Below are positions 34,594 to 43,489 of a stretch of 64,000 nt of DNA, piece after piece; position 1 is the stretch's first letter; each line of letters opens with the position of its first letter. The translations under genes and the position numbers were made by a program. The notes under the pieces were generated by a model. It ran no database searches. It saw only the letters and a program-made list of their open reading frames with translations, and was not told where the DNA came from. The DNA is taken from contig NZ_JAHVDV010000004.1 in NCBI RefSeq assembly GCF_051486985.1, positions 124,001 to 188,000 of the forward strand, written 5' to 3'. The DNA is from CBFFRJ01 sp051486985 (GTDB taxonomy: Bacteria > Pseudomonadota > Gammaproteobacteria > Enterobacterales > Enterobacteriaceae).

Positions 34594-35538
34594 ATGTCAG
34601 AAGAACACGTTGAAGACACCGGGAACATTGAGGCGTTGAAACCTCAACTGCGTAAAGTTGATCTTAATTTGTTAACGATTTTTGATGCCGTTATGCAGGA
34701 ACAAAATATTACCCGGGCCGCCCATTCGTTGGGGATGTCGCAACCGGCGGTCAGTAACGCGCTGGCACGACTAAAAGTGATGTTCAATGATGAACTCTTC
34801 GTACGCTATGGCAGAGGCATCCAGCCTACCGCACGCGCGCATCAGCTTTTTGGTTCCGTCCGACAGGCGTTACAGCTCGTACAGAACGAGCTGCCAGGCT
34901 CCGGTTTTGAACCCGTAACCAGTGAGCGAATTTTTAATCTTTGCGTTTGCAGCCCAATAGATAATTTTCTGACTTCTATTATTTATAATAGCGTTGAAAA
35001 AATCGCGCCTCATATCCATCTGGTCTTTAAGTCTTCTGTCAATCAGAATACAGAACATCAGCTTCGCTATCAGGAGCTGGAATTTGTCATTGGTTACGAT
35101 GAGTTTCATCGACCCGAGTTTAGTTGCGTTCCTCTTTTTAAAGATGAAATGGTGCTGGTCGCCAGTAAAACCCATCCACGTATTATGGGGCCATTGCGAG
35201 AAAGCGATATTTACAATGAACAACATGCTGTTGTCTCTCTTGAACGTTACGCATCCTTTAGCCAGCCCTGGTACGATACGCCAGATAAACAAGCCAGTGT
35301 TGCTTATCAGGGGATGGCGTTAACAAGTGTATTAAACGTGGTCTCCCAAACACATCTTATTGCTATTGCACCGCGCTGGCTGGCTGAAGAATTTGCGGAA
35401 AAATTACATCTGCAGGTCTTACCGCTTCCTTTAAAATTGAACAGCCGCACCTGCTATCTCTCCTGGCATGAAGCCGCCGGGCGTGATAAAGGCCATCAAT
35501 GGATGGAGGAATTGTTAGTCTCTGTTTGTTCTCGATAA
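34594..35538 (+). CDS. leuO: LysR-type regulator LeuO
   Basis: Global regulator and H-NS antagonist. The start is ATG 34594 (MSEEHVED), with GGAG 6-8 nt upstream, giving 314 residues as in E. coli; the frame is open further up to a TTG. The helix-turn-helix lies in NITRAAHSLGMSQPAVSNAL (about 40-60) and is followed by a linker helix and an effector-binding domain ending in the well conserved SWHEAAGRDKGHQWMEE. It lies between leu and ilvIH in the same orientation as ilvIH. Confidence 0.96.
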   Translation: MSEEHVEDTGNIEALKPQLRKVDLNLLTIFDAVMQEQNITRAAHSLGMSQPAVSNALARLKVMFNDELFVRYGRGIQPTARAHQLFGSVRQALQLVQNELPGSGFEPVTSERIFNLCVCSPIDNFLTSIIYNSVEKIAPHIHLVFKSSVNQNTEHQLRYQELEFVIGYDEFHRPEFSCVPLFKDEMVLVASKTHPRIMGPLRESDIYNEQHAVVSLERYASFSQPWYDTPDKQASVAYQGMALTSVLNVVSQTHLIAIAPRWLAEEFAEKLHLQVLPLPLKLNSRTCYLSWHEAAGRDKGHQWMEELLVSVCSR

Positions 35539-35932
35539 TTATGTCTGCTCGCGAAAGCGCGTATATTCTTTAGGTTTGAACTGCTCAGGCGATGCATGAC
35601 AAAATTTTATGCTGAAACCCATTTTACAGCCAGGGTTTTGGTCATTTAAAAATGCATGAATTACTGGGCAGTCAGCAATTTGAACGATGATTTATCATCG
35701 ACTTTACTTATCTCAGACTATTCCACCATTTCCTGCAAACTAACATCCTGTTTTCACTTTTGATGACGGATGCGGCAGAGGGGGCGCTGATTGCCTGCCA
35801 GATTTTCTGCGGTTATGGTAACGGCCATTCATAATCAGAATGCAGGAATGTCCTGTTCTGAGCAGAGCGACAGAGTCGGCAGTTGAAATGAATTCTACTG
35901 CCCGTCGACAAACACTAGCCTGGAGGCAAACC
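35539..35932 (+). promoter_or_regulatory. ilvIH upstream region
   Basis: 394 bp without a credible gene. It is AT-rich in 35560-35760. In E. coli the equivalent region holds several Lrp-binding sites that activate ilvIH; I cannot assign individual sites by eye because the Lrp motif is degenerate. The in-frame extension of ilvI back to 35840 lacks a good ribosome-binding site. Confidence 0.4.
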
Positions 35933-37657
35933 ATGGAGATGTTGTCTGGAGCCGAGATGGTCGTCCGGTCGCTAATCGATCAGGGCGTTAAACAAGTATT
36001 CGGCTACCCCGGGGGCGCGGTCCTCGATATTTACGATGCGCTACATACCGTCGGTGGCATCGACCATGTGCTGGTTCGTCACGAGCAAGCCGCCGTGCAC
36101 ATGGCCGACGGCCTCGCCAGGGCAACGGGGGAAGTAGGGGTGGTTCTGGTGACCTCTGGCCCGGGAGCAACCAATGCCATCACCGGCATTGCCACTGCTT
36201 ATATGGACTCTATTCCTCTGGTGGTCATTTCCGGGCAGGTGGCAACCTCCTTAATCGGTTACGACGCCTTCCAGGAGTGCGACATGGTGGGTATCTCCCG
36301 CCCTGTGGTGAAACACAGCTTTTTGGTGAAGCAAGCGGAAGACATTCCTGGGGTGCTGAAGAAGGCCTTCTGGCTGGCTGCCAGCGGTCGCCCTGGCCCG
36401 GTGGTGGTTGATTTGCCAAAGGATATTCTTAGCCCCGCCAACAAGCTTCCTTATGTCTGGCCTGAGACGGTGAGTATGCGTTCGTATAATCCCACCACAC
36501 ACGGTCATAAAGGACAAATCAAGCGCGCCCTTCAAACGTTGATCGCCGCGAAAAAACCGGTTGTCTATGTGGGCGGAGGAGCGATTACCTCCGGCTGTGA
36601 AGCGCAACTGCGAACGCTGGTTGAAAAGCTCAATATCCCGGTCGCCTCTTCACTCATGGGACTGGGCGCGTTTCCGGCCACTCATCGGCAGGCGCTTGGG
36701 ATGCTGGGCATGCATGGCACCTATGAAGCCAACATGACCATGCACAATTCCGATGTGATTTTTGCCGTTGGCGTCCGTTTTGACGATCGCACCACCAATA
36801 ATCTGGCGAAGTACTGCCCAAATGCCACCGTGCTGCATATTGATATCGACCCTACGTCAATCTCAAAAACCGTGCAGGCTGATGTGCCCATTGTCGGGGA
36901 TGCGCGTCTGGTGCTGGAGATCATGCTGGATCTGCTTGCTCAGGAGGAGACGCAGCAACCTCTGGACGATCTGCGCGACTGGTGGCTGCGTATCGATCAG
37001 TGGCGCGCGCGTCAGTGCCTTAAATATGATAAGCAGGGCGAAAGTATTAAACCGCAGGCTGTTATTGAAACCCTCTGGCGGCTGACCAATGGTGAAGCCT
37101 ATGTGACTTCTGACGTCGGCCAGCATCAGATGTTTGCAGCCCTTTATTACCCCTTTGATAAATCACGGCGTTGGATCAACTCCGGTGGGCTGGGAACGAT
37201 GGGCTTTGGCCTGCCTGCGGCCTTAGGGGTGAAAATGGCGTTGCCGGCTGAAACCGTCGTTTGCGTCACCGGTGATGGCAGTATTCAGATGAACATTCAG
37301 GAGCTTTCCACGGCGCTGCAGTATGAGCTACCGGTGCTGGTGCTCAATCTCAATAACGGCTATCTGGGCATGGTTAAACAGTGGCAGGACATGATCTATT
37401 CCGGTCGCCATTCCCAGTCGTATATGACCTCTTTACCGGATTTTGTTCGCCTGGCTGAAGCTTACGGGCATCTGGGGATGCGAATCACTCAGCCTGCTGA
37501 GCTTGAGAGCAAGCTGGCGGAAGCGCTTGAACAGGTGCGTAACAACCGCCTGGTGTTTGTGGATGTGTGCGTTGACGGTGGAGAGCACGTTTATCCGATG
37601 CATATTCGTGGCGGCGGTATGGATGAGATGTGGCTTAGCAAAACGGAGAGGACGTAA
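35933..37657 (+). CDS. ilvI: Acetolactate synthase III large subunit
   Basis: Thiamine-diphosphate enzyme making acetolactate or acetohydroxybutyrate for valine, leucine and isoleucine. The start is ATG 35933 (MEMLSGAEM), with GGAGG 7 nt upstream, giving 574 residues, the E. coli length. The catalytic Glu is in LVRHEQAAVHMADG; the FAD-binding and central domain follows; the TPP motif runs from GDGSIQMN to LNLNNGYLGMVKQWQ. That last segment has Gly where I recall Arg in E. coli IlvI. Confidence 0.97.
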   Translation: MEMLSGAEMVVRSLIDQGVKQVFGYPGGAVLDIYDALHTVGGIDHVLVRHEQAAVHMADGLARATGEVGVVLVTSGPGATNAITGIATAYMDSIPLVVISGQVATSLIGYDAFQECDMVGISRPVVKHSFLVKQAEDIPGVLKKAFWLAASGRPGPVVVDLPKDILSPANKLPYVWPETVSMRSYNPTTHGHKGQIKRALQTLIAAKKPVVYVGGGAITSGCEAQLRTLVEKLNIPVASSLMGLGAFPATHRQALGMLGMHGTYEANMTMHNSDVIFAVGVRFDDRTTNNLAKYCPNATVLHIDIDPTSISKTVQADVPIVGDARLVLEIMLDLLAQEETQQPLDDLRDWWLRIDQWRARQCLKYDKQGESIKPQAVIETLWRLTNGEAYVTSDVGQHQMFAALYYPFDKSRRWINSGGLGTMGFGLPAALGVKMALPAETVVCVTGDGSIQMNIQELSTALQYELPVLVLNLNNGYLGMVKQWQDMIYSGRHSQSYMTSLPDFVRLAEAYGHLGMRITQPAELESKLAEALEQVRNNRLVFVDVCVDGGEHVYPMHIRGGGMDEMWLSKTERT

Positions 37658-37659
37658 TT

Positions 37660-38151
37660 ATGCGCCGGATATTGTCTGTGTTACTGGAAAACGAGTCAGG
37701 TGCACTGTCGCGCGTGATTGGTCTGTTCTCCCAGCGTGGTTATAACATTGAAAGTCTGACGGTCGCGCCAACTGACGATCCCACGCTATCGCGTATGACC
37801 ATTCAGACGGTTGGCGATGCAAAAGTACTGGAACAGATTGAAAAACAGCTGCACAAGCTGGTCGACGTGCTTCGCGTCAATGAGCTTGGTCAGGGAGCCT
37901 ACGTTGAGCGTGAAATCATGCTGGTAAAAGTGCAGGCCAGTGGGTATGGCCGGGAAGAGGTCAAACGCAGTGCAGAAATCTTCCGTGGGCAAATTATCGA
38001 CGTAACACCCTCCATTTATACTGTCCAGTTGGCGGGTACCAGCGACAAGCTTGATGCTTTTCTTGCGACAATTCGGGACGTTGCGAAGATTGTTGAAGTC
38101 GCACGTTCAGGCGTGGTTGGCTTATCGCGCGGTGACAAAATCATGCGTTAA
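37660..38151 (+). CDS. ilvH: Acetolactate synthase III regulatory subunit
   Basis: Small subunit that stimulates IlvI and confers valine feedback inhibition. The 163-residue protein has an N-terminal ACT domain (about 1-80, starting RRILSVLLENESGALSRVIGLF, in which the valine site lies) and a C-terminal ALS_ss domain. It starts 2 nt after the ilvI stop. A strong terminator follows 24 nt downstream. Confidence 0.98.
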   Translation: MRRILSVLLENESGALSRVIGLFSQRGYNIESLTVAPTDDPTLSRMTIQTVGDAKVLEQIEKQLHKLVDVLRVNELGQGAYVEREIMLVKVQASGYGREEVKRSAEIFRGQIIDVTPSIYTVQLAGTSDKLDAFLATIRDVAKIVEVARSGVVGLSRGDKIMR

Positions 38152-38175
38152 GCTGTTTGCGTAGATAAATTCCAG

Positions 38176-38204
38176 GCCCGGCATCCACTGCCGGGCTTTT
38201 TTTT
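38176..38204 (+). terminator. ilvIH terminator
   Basis: Stem GCCCGGC (38176-38182) with GCCGGGC (38190-38196), 7-nt loop, followed by eight T residues (38197-38204). Confidence 0.93.
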
Positions 38205-38330
38205 GCGAAATCCACCTGAAGCGAACATAAAAGCGGTTGCCGCAGTGACTATTCTGCGCTTAGATGTTATGGAATTTAACCTATATCCCTAAAAAGGTTA
38301 TGGAGTTCTTTTATTTTTCGAGGGGCAATT

Positions 38331-39335
38331 GTGAAACTGGATGAAATCGCCCGGCTAGCCGGCGTCTCACGTACCACGGCAAGCTATGTCATTAATGGAA
38401 AGGCAAAGCAATATCGTGTAAGCGACAAAACCGTCGAGAAGGTTATGGCGGTTGTGCGTGAGCATAATTACCACCCGAACGCGGTGGCGGCTGGATTGCG
38501 GGCGGGTCGCACGCGCTCTATTGGTCTGGTTATTCCGGATCTGGAAAACACCAGTTATACACGGATTGCAAATTATCTTGAGCGCCAGGCCCGTCAGCGC
38601 GGTTACCAGCTGCTGATTGCCTGTTCGGAAGATCAGCCTGATAACGAAATGCGCTGCATTGAGCATCTTTTGCAGCGTCAGGTAGATGCAATTATCGTTT
38701 CGACCTCCCTGCCGCCGGAGCATCCTTTTTATCAGCGCTGGGCAAACGATGCCTTTCCTATCGTCGCGTTGGACAGGGCGCTGGATCGGGAACACTTCAC
38801 CAGCGTGGTCGGGGCCGATCAGGATGATTCAGAGATGCTGGCGGCTGAACTGCGTACCTTCCCCGCTGAAAACGTGCTTTATCTGGGCGCACTACCTGAA
38901 CTGTCCGTGAGTTTTTTGCGCGAGCAGGGTTTCAGGACCGCATGGCAGGACGATCCACGCGAGGTGCAGTACCTTTATGCCAACAGTTATGAGCGCGAGG
39001 CAGCGGCTCAGCTGTTTGAAAAATGGCTGGAAACCCATAAGATGCCGCAAGCATTATTCGTCACCTCATTTGCATTACTGCAGGGGGTGCTGGATGTCAC
39101 GCTGCGTCGGGATGGCAAATTGCCTTCCGATCTCGCGATTGCCACCTTCGGGGATCATGAGTTACTGGATTTCCTGCAGTGCCCGGTGCTTGCGGTAGCG
39201 CAGCGCCATCGGGATGTCGCAGAGCGCGTACTGGAAATCGTGCTGGCAAGCCTTGATGAACCCCGGAAACCTAAAGCAGGGCTAAGCCGTATACGGCGTA
39301 ACCTCTACCGCCGTGGCGTGTTGAGCCGGGTGTAA
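38331..39335 (+). CDS. cra: Catabolite repressor/activator Cra
   Basis: Synonym fruR. LacI-family regulator that represses glycolytic genes and activates gluconeogenic ones until fructose 1-phosphate releases it. The 334-residue protein starts at GTG with GAGGGG upstream. The helix-turn-helix is at the very N-terminus (LDEIARLAGVSRTTASYVIN), with the hinge around NYHPNAVAAGLRAGRT and a periplasmic-binding-like effector domain after that. A hairpin terminator follows the stop. Confidence 0.98.
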   Translation: MKLDEIARLAGVSRTTASYVINGKAKQYRVSDKTVEKVMAVVREHNYHPNAVAAGLRAGRTRSIGLVIPDLENTSYTRIANYLERQARQRGYQLLIACSEDQPDNEMRCIEHLLQRQVDAIIVSTSLPPEHPFYQRWANDAFPIVALDRALDREHFTSVVGADQDDSEMLAAELRTFPAENVLYLGALPELSVSFLREQGFRTAWQDDPREVQYLYANSYEREAAAQLFEKWLETHKMPQALFVTSFALLQGVLDVTLRRDGKLPSDLAIATFGDHELLDFLQCPVLAVAQRHRDVAERVLEIVLASLDEPRKPKAGLSRIRRNLYRRGVLSRV

Positions 39336-39345
39336 AAATCCATTA

Positions 39346-39368
39346 AAGGCAGCGCGGGCTGCCTTATT
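39346..39368 (+). terminator. Putative cra terminator
   Basis: Perfect 8-bp stem AAGGCAGC (39346-39353) with GCTGCCTT (39358-39365), loop GCGG, then ATT. The T-tract is short, so termination strength is uncertain. Confidence 0.6.
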
Positions 39369-39849
39369 GCGACAGGGCTCATACCGGCATTAAGTATTTT
39401 CTTAATTAGGATAAATCCTTACTTTTTTAAAGTAGCGGTTTAATTAATTCCCGACTGCCCTTTTAATTACATCTGCAGGATAAATAAGACGTAACTAAAC
39501 ATTATGCTCGTATTGTTTTGTTACATCTTCATTCGTAAGCGGGCGAGGCGTGCCTTTTTCGAACTTAAAGAATCGTTGCCCTGCCTGACATCAGCAATCT
39601 CTTGTGATTCCTTAGACAGGTACTGTTATCCGGGCACGTTATGCCTTAAAATGCCGCCCGCGTCGCAAACTGACATTTTATATTTCATATGCGTCTAATG
39701 AGTACGCTTTAACGTCCTGATCAATATTTGCTTTTTTTCTTACAAATATTCATGACGTTAATTTCCCTCATCAGGTGAGTGGTATTTCGCCAATCTGAAA
39801 TGAAACCGCGAATAAGAGATCTTTTGCTCTGGTTAGGCTTTGCCCTGGC

Positions 39850-39911
39850 TTGACAAGGTTTTCCTCCGCTCCGTAAACTCCTTCGGTGGGGATTTGTGGG
39901 TTAAAGTGGTG
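39850..39911 (+). promoter_or_regulatory. mra promoter with MraZ-binding repeats
   Basis: A consensus -35 TTGACA (39850-39855) and a -10 TAAACT (39874-39879, 18-nt spacing) correspond to the main dcw promoter. Downstream are three direct repeats with exactly 10-bp periodicity: TGGGG (39887-39891), TGGGT (39897-39901) and TGGTG (39907-39911). This is the known MraZ operator pattern, so MraZ probably autorepresses the cluster. The rest of the 604-bp cra-mraZ interval holds no gene I can support. Confidence 0.8.
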
Positions 39912-39939
39912 AAAAAGGTCATTCAGGGGTGGAGCGTGT

Positions 39940-40398
39940 ATGTTCCGTGGAGCAACGTTAGTTAATCTTGATAGCAAAGGCCGGTTAGCCGTGCCGACGC
40001 GTTATCGTGATTCGCTGCTTGAGAATGCTTCCGGTCAGATGGTATGCACCATTGATATCCGTCACTCCTGCCTGCTGCTTTACCCCTTGCCTGAATGGGA
40101 AATTATTGAGCAAAAATTGTCGCGTCTATCAAGCATGAACCCGCTGGAACGTCGCGTACAACGCCTGTTGTTGGGGCATGCCAGCGAATGCCAAATGGAT
40201 AATGCAGGGCGCTTATTGATAGCCCCCGTTTTACGGCAACATGCCGGGCTGACGAAAGAAGTGATGCTGGTTGGGCAGTTCAACAAGTTTGAGCTGTGGG
40301 ATGAAACGACCTGGTATCAACAGGTCAGGGAAGATATCGACGCTGAGCAATCGGGTACTGACATGCTGTCAGATCGGTTGCAGGATTTGTCTCTGTAA
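39940..40398 (+). CDS. mraZ: Transcriptional regulator MraZ
   Basis: DNA-binding autoregulator of the dcw cluster, counteracted by its neighbour RsmH in E. coli. The 152-residue protein contains two SpoVT/AbrB-like half-domains, each with a DxxGR motif: LDSKGRLAVPTRYR (near 8) and DNAGRLLIAPVLR (near 88). First gene of the cluster; its stop overlaps the first ATG of rsmH. Confidence 0.97.
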   Translation: MFRGATLVNLDSKGRLAVPTRYRDSLLENASGQMVCTIDIRHSCLLLYPLPEWEIIEQKLSRLSSMNPLERRVQRLLLGHASECQMDNAGRLLIAPVLRQHAGLTKEVMLVGQFNKFELWDETTWYQQVREDIDAEQSGTDMLSDRLQDLSL

Positions 40399-41342
40399 TG
40401 ATGATGGAAAATTTTAAACACACAACGGTGCTGCTTGACGAGGCCGTTAACGGCCTGAATATTCGTCCTGATGGCATCTATATTGATGGCACTTTTGGTC
40501 GCGGTGGACACTCGCGCCTGATCCTCTCCCAACTTGGGCCGGAAGGGCGCCTGCTGGCTATTGATCGCGATCCACAAGCGATTGCTGTCGCGAAGACCAT
40601 TACCGATCCCCGCTTTTCCATTGTGCATGGTCCTTTTTCCGCGCTTGCTGATTATGTCAATGAGCGTGGACTCACCGGAAAGATTGACGGCATTCTGCTC
40701 GATCTTGGTGTCTCCTCACCGCAGCTTGATGACGCCGAGCGCGGCTTCTCCTTTATGCGCGACGGTCCGCTGGATATGCGCATGGATCCAACCCGTGGCC
40801 AATCGGCAGCTGAATGGCTACAAACCGCTGATGAAGCCGATATTGCCTGGGTTATCAAAACTTTCGGAGAAGAACGTTTTGGTAAGCGTATAGCGCGCGC
40901 CATTGTTGAGCGTAATCGCCTTGAGCCGATGACCAGAACGAAAGAGCTGGCAACCGTGGTTGCTGCCGCGATGCCGGTGAAAGATAAGTTCAAACATCCC
41001 GCGACCCGTACCTTCCAGGCGGTGCGCATCTGGGTCAACAGCGAGCTGGAGGAGATAGAGCAAGCGCTAAAAAGCTCGATTGAGGTGCTGGCCCCGGAAG
41101 GGCGACTTTCTGTCATTAGTTTCCACTCTCTGGAAGACCGTATTGTGAAGCGTTTTATGCGCGAGCAGAGTCGTGGTCCTCAGGTTCCGGCGGGATTACC
41201 GATGACAGAAGCACAGCTTAGTAAGCTCGGTGGCCGTCAACTGAGAGCCCTGGGCAAGTTGATGCCGGGTGAGGAAGAAGTGGCAGAGAACCCACGTGCC
41301 CGTAGTTCAGTTCTGCGTATTGCAGAGAGGACGAACGCATGA
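40398..41342 (+). CDS. rsmH: 16S rRNA C1402 N4-methyltransferase RsmH
   Basis: Synonym mraW. Methylates the N4 position of C1402 in the ribosomal decoding centre using SAM. Up to 314 residues; three consecutive ATG codons (40398, 40401, 40404) make the exact start ambiguous, and the second gives the 313 residues of E. coli. The SAM-binding motif YIDGTFGRGGHS and the DLGVSSPQLDD segment are intact. It overlaps mraZ by one base and ftsL by four. Confidence 0.97.
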   Translation: MMMENFKHTTVLLDEAVNGLNIRPDGIYIDGTFGRGGHSRLILSQLGPEGRLLAIDRDPQAIAVAKTITDPRFSIVHGPFSALADYVNERGLTGKIDGILLDLGVSSPQLDDAERGFSFMRDGPLDMRMDPTRGQSAAEWLQTADEADIAWVIKTFGEERFGKRIARAIVERNRLEPMTRTKELATVVAAAMPVKDKFKHPATRTFQAVRIWVNSELEEIEQALKSSIEVLAPEGRLSVISFHSLEDRIVKRFMREQSRGPQVPAGLPMTEAQLSKLGGRQLRALGKLMPGEEEVAENPRARSSVLRIAERTNA

Positions 41343-41704
41343 TCGGGAGAGTGTCGGAGACCCTGAGCAAGGTTAAAGGATCGTTAGCAAGCAACGAACG
41401 CCACGCCTTGCCTGGCGTGATCGGTGACGATCTTCTGCGTTTTGGGAAGCTGCCACTCTGCCTGTTCATTTGCATCATCATGACGGCCGTTACCGTCGTC
41501 ACCACTGCCCATCACACCCGTTTATTAACGGCGCAACGCGAACAGCTCGTGCTTGAGCGTGATGCGCTGGATATCGAATGGCGTAACCTGATCCTTGAAG
41601 AAAATGCCTTAGGCGATCATAGCCGGGTAGAACGGATCGCAACGGAAAAGCTGCAAATGCAGCATGTTGATCCCTCTCAGGAGAATATCGTTGTTCAAAA
41701 ATAA
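41339..41704 (+). CDS. ftsL: Cell division protein FtsL
   Basis: Essential divisome protein forming the FtsQLB complex that activates FtsWI septal peptidoglycan synthesis. The 121-residue bitopic protein has a cytoplasmic N-terminus, one transmembrane helix (about 36-57, LCLFICIIMTAVTVVTT) and a periplasmic coiled coil with leucine heptads beginning RLLTAQREQLVLERDAL. It starts in an ATGA overlap with rsmH. Confidence 0.96.
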   Translation: MIGRVSETLSKVKGSLASNERHALPGVIGDDLLRFGKLPLCLFICIIMTAVTVVTTAHHTRLLTAQREQLVLERDALDIEWRNLILEENALGDHSRVERIATEKLQMQHVDPSQENIVVQK

Positions 41705-41719
41705 GGAATCACGCGTCGC

Positions 41720-43489
41720 ATGAAAGCCGCTGCGGTCAAAACGCCAAAACCGAAACGCCAGGAAGAACAGGCCAGCTTTGTTAGCTGGCGTTTTGCCTTG
41801 CTGTGCGGCTGTATTTTACTGGCGCTGTGCTTCCTGCTAGGCCGTGTTGCCTTTTTACAAATCATTGCGCCGGATATGCTGGTACGCGAAGGTGATATGC
41901 GCTCCCTGCGCGTGCAGGAGGTCTCCACTTCGCGTGGCATGATTACCGACCGTTCCGGTCGTCCGTTGGCGGTGAGTGTTCCGGTTAAGGCAATCTGGGC
42001 CGACCCGAAAGAGCTCAAAGATGCAGGCGGCGTCACGCTGGATAACCGCTGGAAAGCGCTGTCTGATGCACTCAACATGCCGCTTGATCAGCTGGCTGCA
42101 CGAATCAATGCCAATCCCAAAGGGCGGTTCATCTACCTTGCGCGTCAGGTTAACCCCGATTTAGGCGACTACATCAAAAAGCTTAAGTTGCCCGGTATTC
42201 ACTTGCGCGAAGAATCGCGTCGTTACTACCCCTCAGGTGAAGTGACTGCTCACCTCATTGGTTTTACCAACGTCGATAGTCAGGGCATTGAAGGGGTTGA
42301 AAAGAGCTTTGATAAATGGCTTACCGGGCAACCGGGCGAGCGCGTGGTTCGTAAAGACCGCTATGGTCGCGTAATTGAGGATATCTCCTCTACTGACAGC
42401 CAGGCGGCGCATAACCTTGCCCTTAGCATTGATGAGCGTCTGCAGGCGTTAGTCTACCGTGAGCTGAATAACGCAGTGGCCTTTAACAAAGCGGAGTCCG
42501 GTAGCGCCGTACTGGTTGATGTGAACACTGGCGAAGTGCTGGCGATGGCCAACAGCCCGTCCTATAACCCGAATAATTTCACCGGCACGGCAAAAGATGC
42601 GATGCGTAACCGGGCAATTACCGACGTGTTTGAACCGGGCTCAACGGTGAAACCGATGGTTGTCATGACGGCCCTGCAGCGTGGCGTGGTGACGCCCAAT
42701 ACTGTTCTGAATACCGTCCCTTATCGAATTAATGGCCATGAAATCAAAGATGTGGCCCGTTACAGTGAATTGACCCTGACAGGGGTACTACAGAAGTCGA
42801 GTAACGTCGGTGTTTCTAAACTGGCGTTAGCGATGCCGTCCTCAGCGTTAGTAGATACTTACTCTCGCTTTGGGCTGGGAAAGGCGACCAATTTGGGGTT
42901 GGTCGGAGAACGCAGTGGCTTATATCCTCAAAAACAACGGTGGTCTGACATAGAGAGGGCCACCTTCTCTTTCGGCTACGGGCTAATGGTAACGCCGTTA
43001 CAGTTAGCGCGAGTCTACGCAACGATTGGCAGCTATGGCATTTATCGTCCGCTGTCGATTACTAAAGTTGACCCGCCTGTTCCGGGTGAACGTATCTTCA
43101 CTGAATCTATTGTGCGCAATGTCGTACACATGATGGAAAGCGTCGCGCTGCCGGGTGGCGGTGGTGTGAAAGCAGCGATTAAAGGCTATCGCATTGCGAT
43201 CAAAACAGGGACGGCGAAAAAAGTCGGCCCGGATGGTCGCTATATCAACAAATACATTGCTTATACCGCAGGCGTTGCGCCCGCGAGTAATCCGCGCTTC
43301 GCGCTGGTTGTCGTTATTAACGATCCGCAAGCGGGTAAATACTACGGCGGCGCCGTCTCTGCGCCGGTGTTCGGTGCCATCATGGGTGGCGTGCTGCGCA
43401 CCATGAACATCGAACCGGATGCGCTGGCGACGGGCGAGAAAAATGAATTTGTAATTAATCAAGGTGAGGGATCAGGTGGCAGATCGTAA
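41720..43489 (+). CDS. ftsI: Septal peptidoglycan transpeptidase FtsI (PBP3)
   Basis: Class B penicillin-binding protein that cross-links septal peptidoglycan with FtsW. The 589-residue protein has one N-terminal transmembrane helix (about 20-40), a non-catalytic pedestal domain and a transpeptidase domain with the catalytic serine in EPGSTVKPM (SxxK), the SxN motif in KSSNVGVSKL and the KTGTAKKVG box. The C-terminal tail after about 570 is cleaved by Prc in E. coli. It overlaps murE by 14 bp. Confidence 0.98.
   Translation: MKAAAVKTPKPKRQEEQASFVSWRFALLCGCILLALCFLLGRVAFLQIIAPDMLVREGDMRSLRVQEVSTSRGMITDRSGRPLAVSVPVKAIWADPKELKDAGGVTLDNRWKALSDALNMPLDQLAARINANPKGRFIYLARQVNPDLGDYIKKLKLPGIHLREESRRYYPSGEVTAHLIGFTNVDSQGIEGVEKSFDKWLTGQPGERVVRKDRYGRVIEDISSTDSQAAHNLALSIDERLQALVYRELNNAVAFNKAESGSAVLVDVNTGEVLAMANSPSYNPNNFTGTAKDAMRNRAITDVFEPGSTVKPMVVMTALQRGVVTPNTVLNTVPYRINGHEIKDVARYSELTLTGVLQKSSNVGVSKLALAMPSSALVDTYSRFGLGKATNLGLVGERSGLYPQKQRWSDIERATFSFGYGLMVTPLQLARVYATIGSYGIYRPLSITKVDPPVPGERIFTESIVRNVVHMMESVALPGGGGVKAAIKGYRIAIKTGTAKKVGPDGRYINKYIAYTAGVAPASNPRFALVVVINDPQAGKYYGGAVSAPVFGAIMGGVLRTMNIEPDALATGEKNEFVINQGEGSGGRS

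Noticed and set aside
39504..39698. 64-codon open frame in the cra-mraZ gap
   Set aside because: No ribosome-binding site, rare-residue-rich sequence (many Cys and Phe) and no similarity that I recognise; likely chance.
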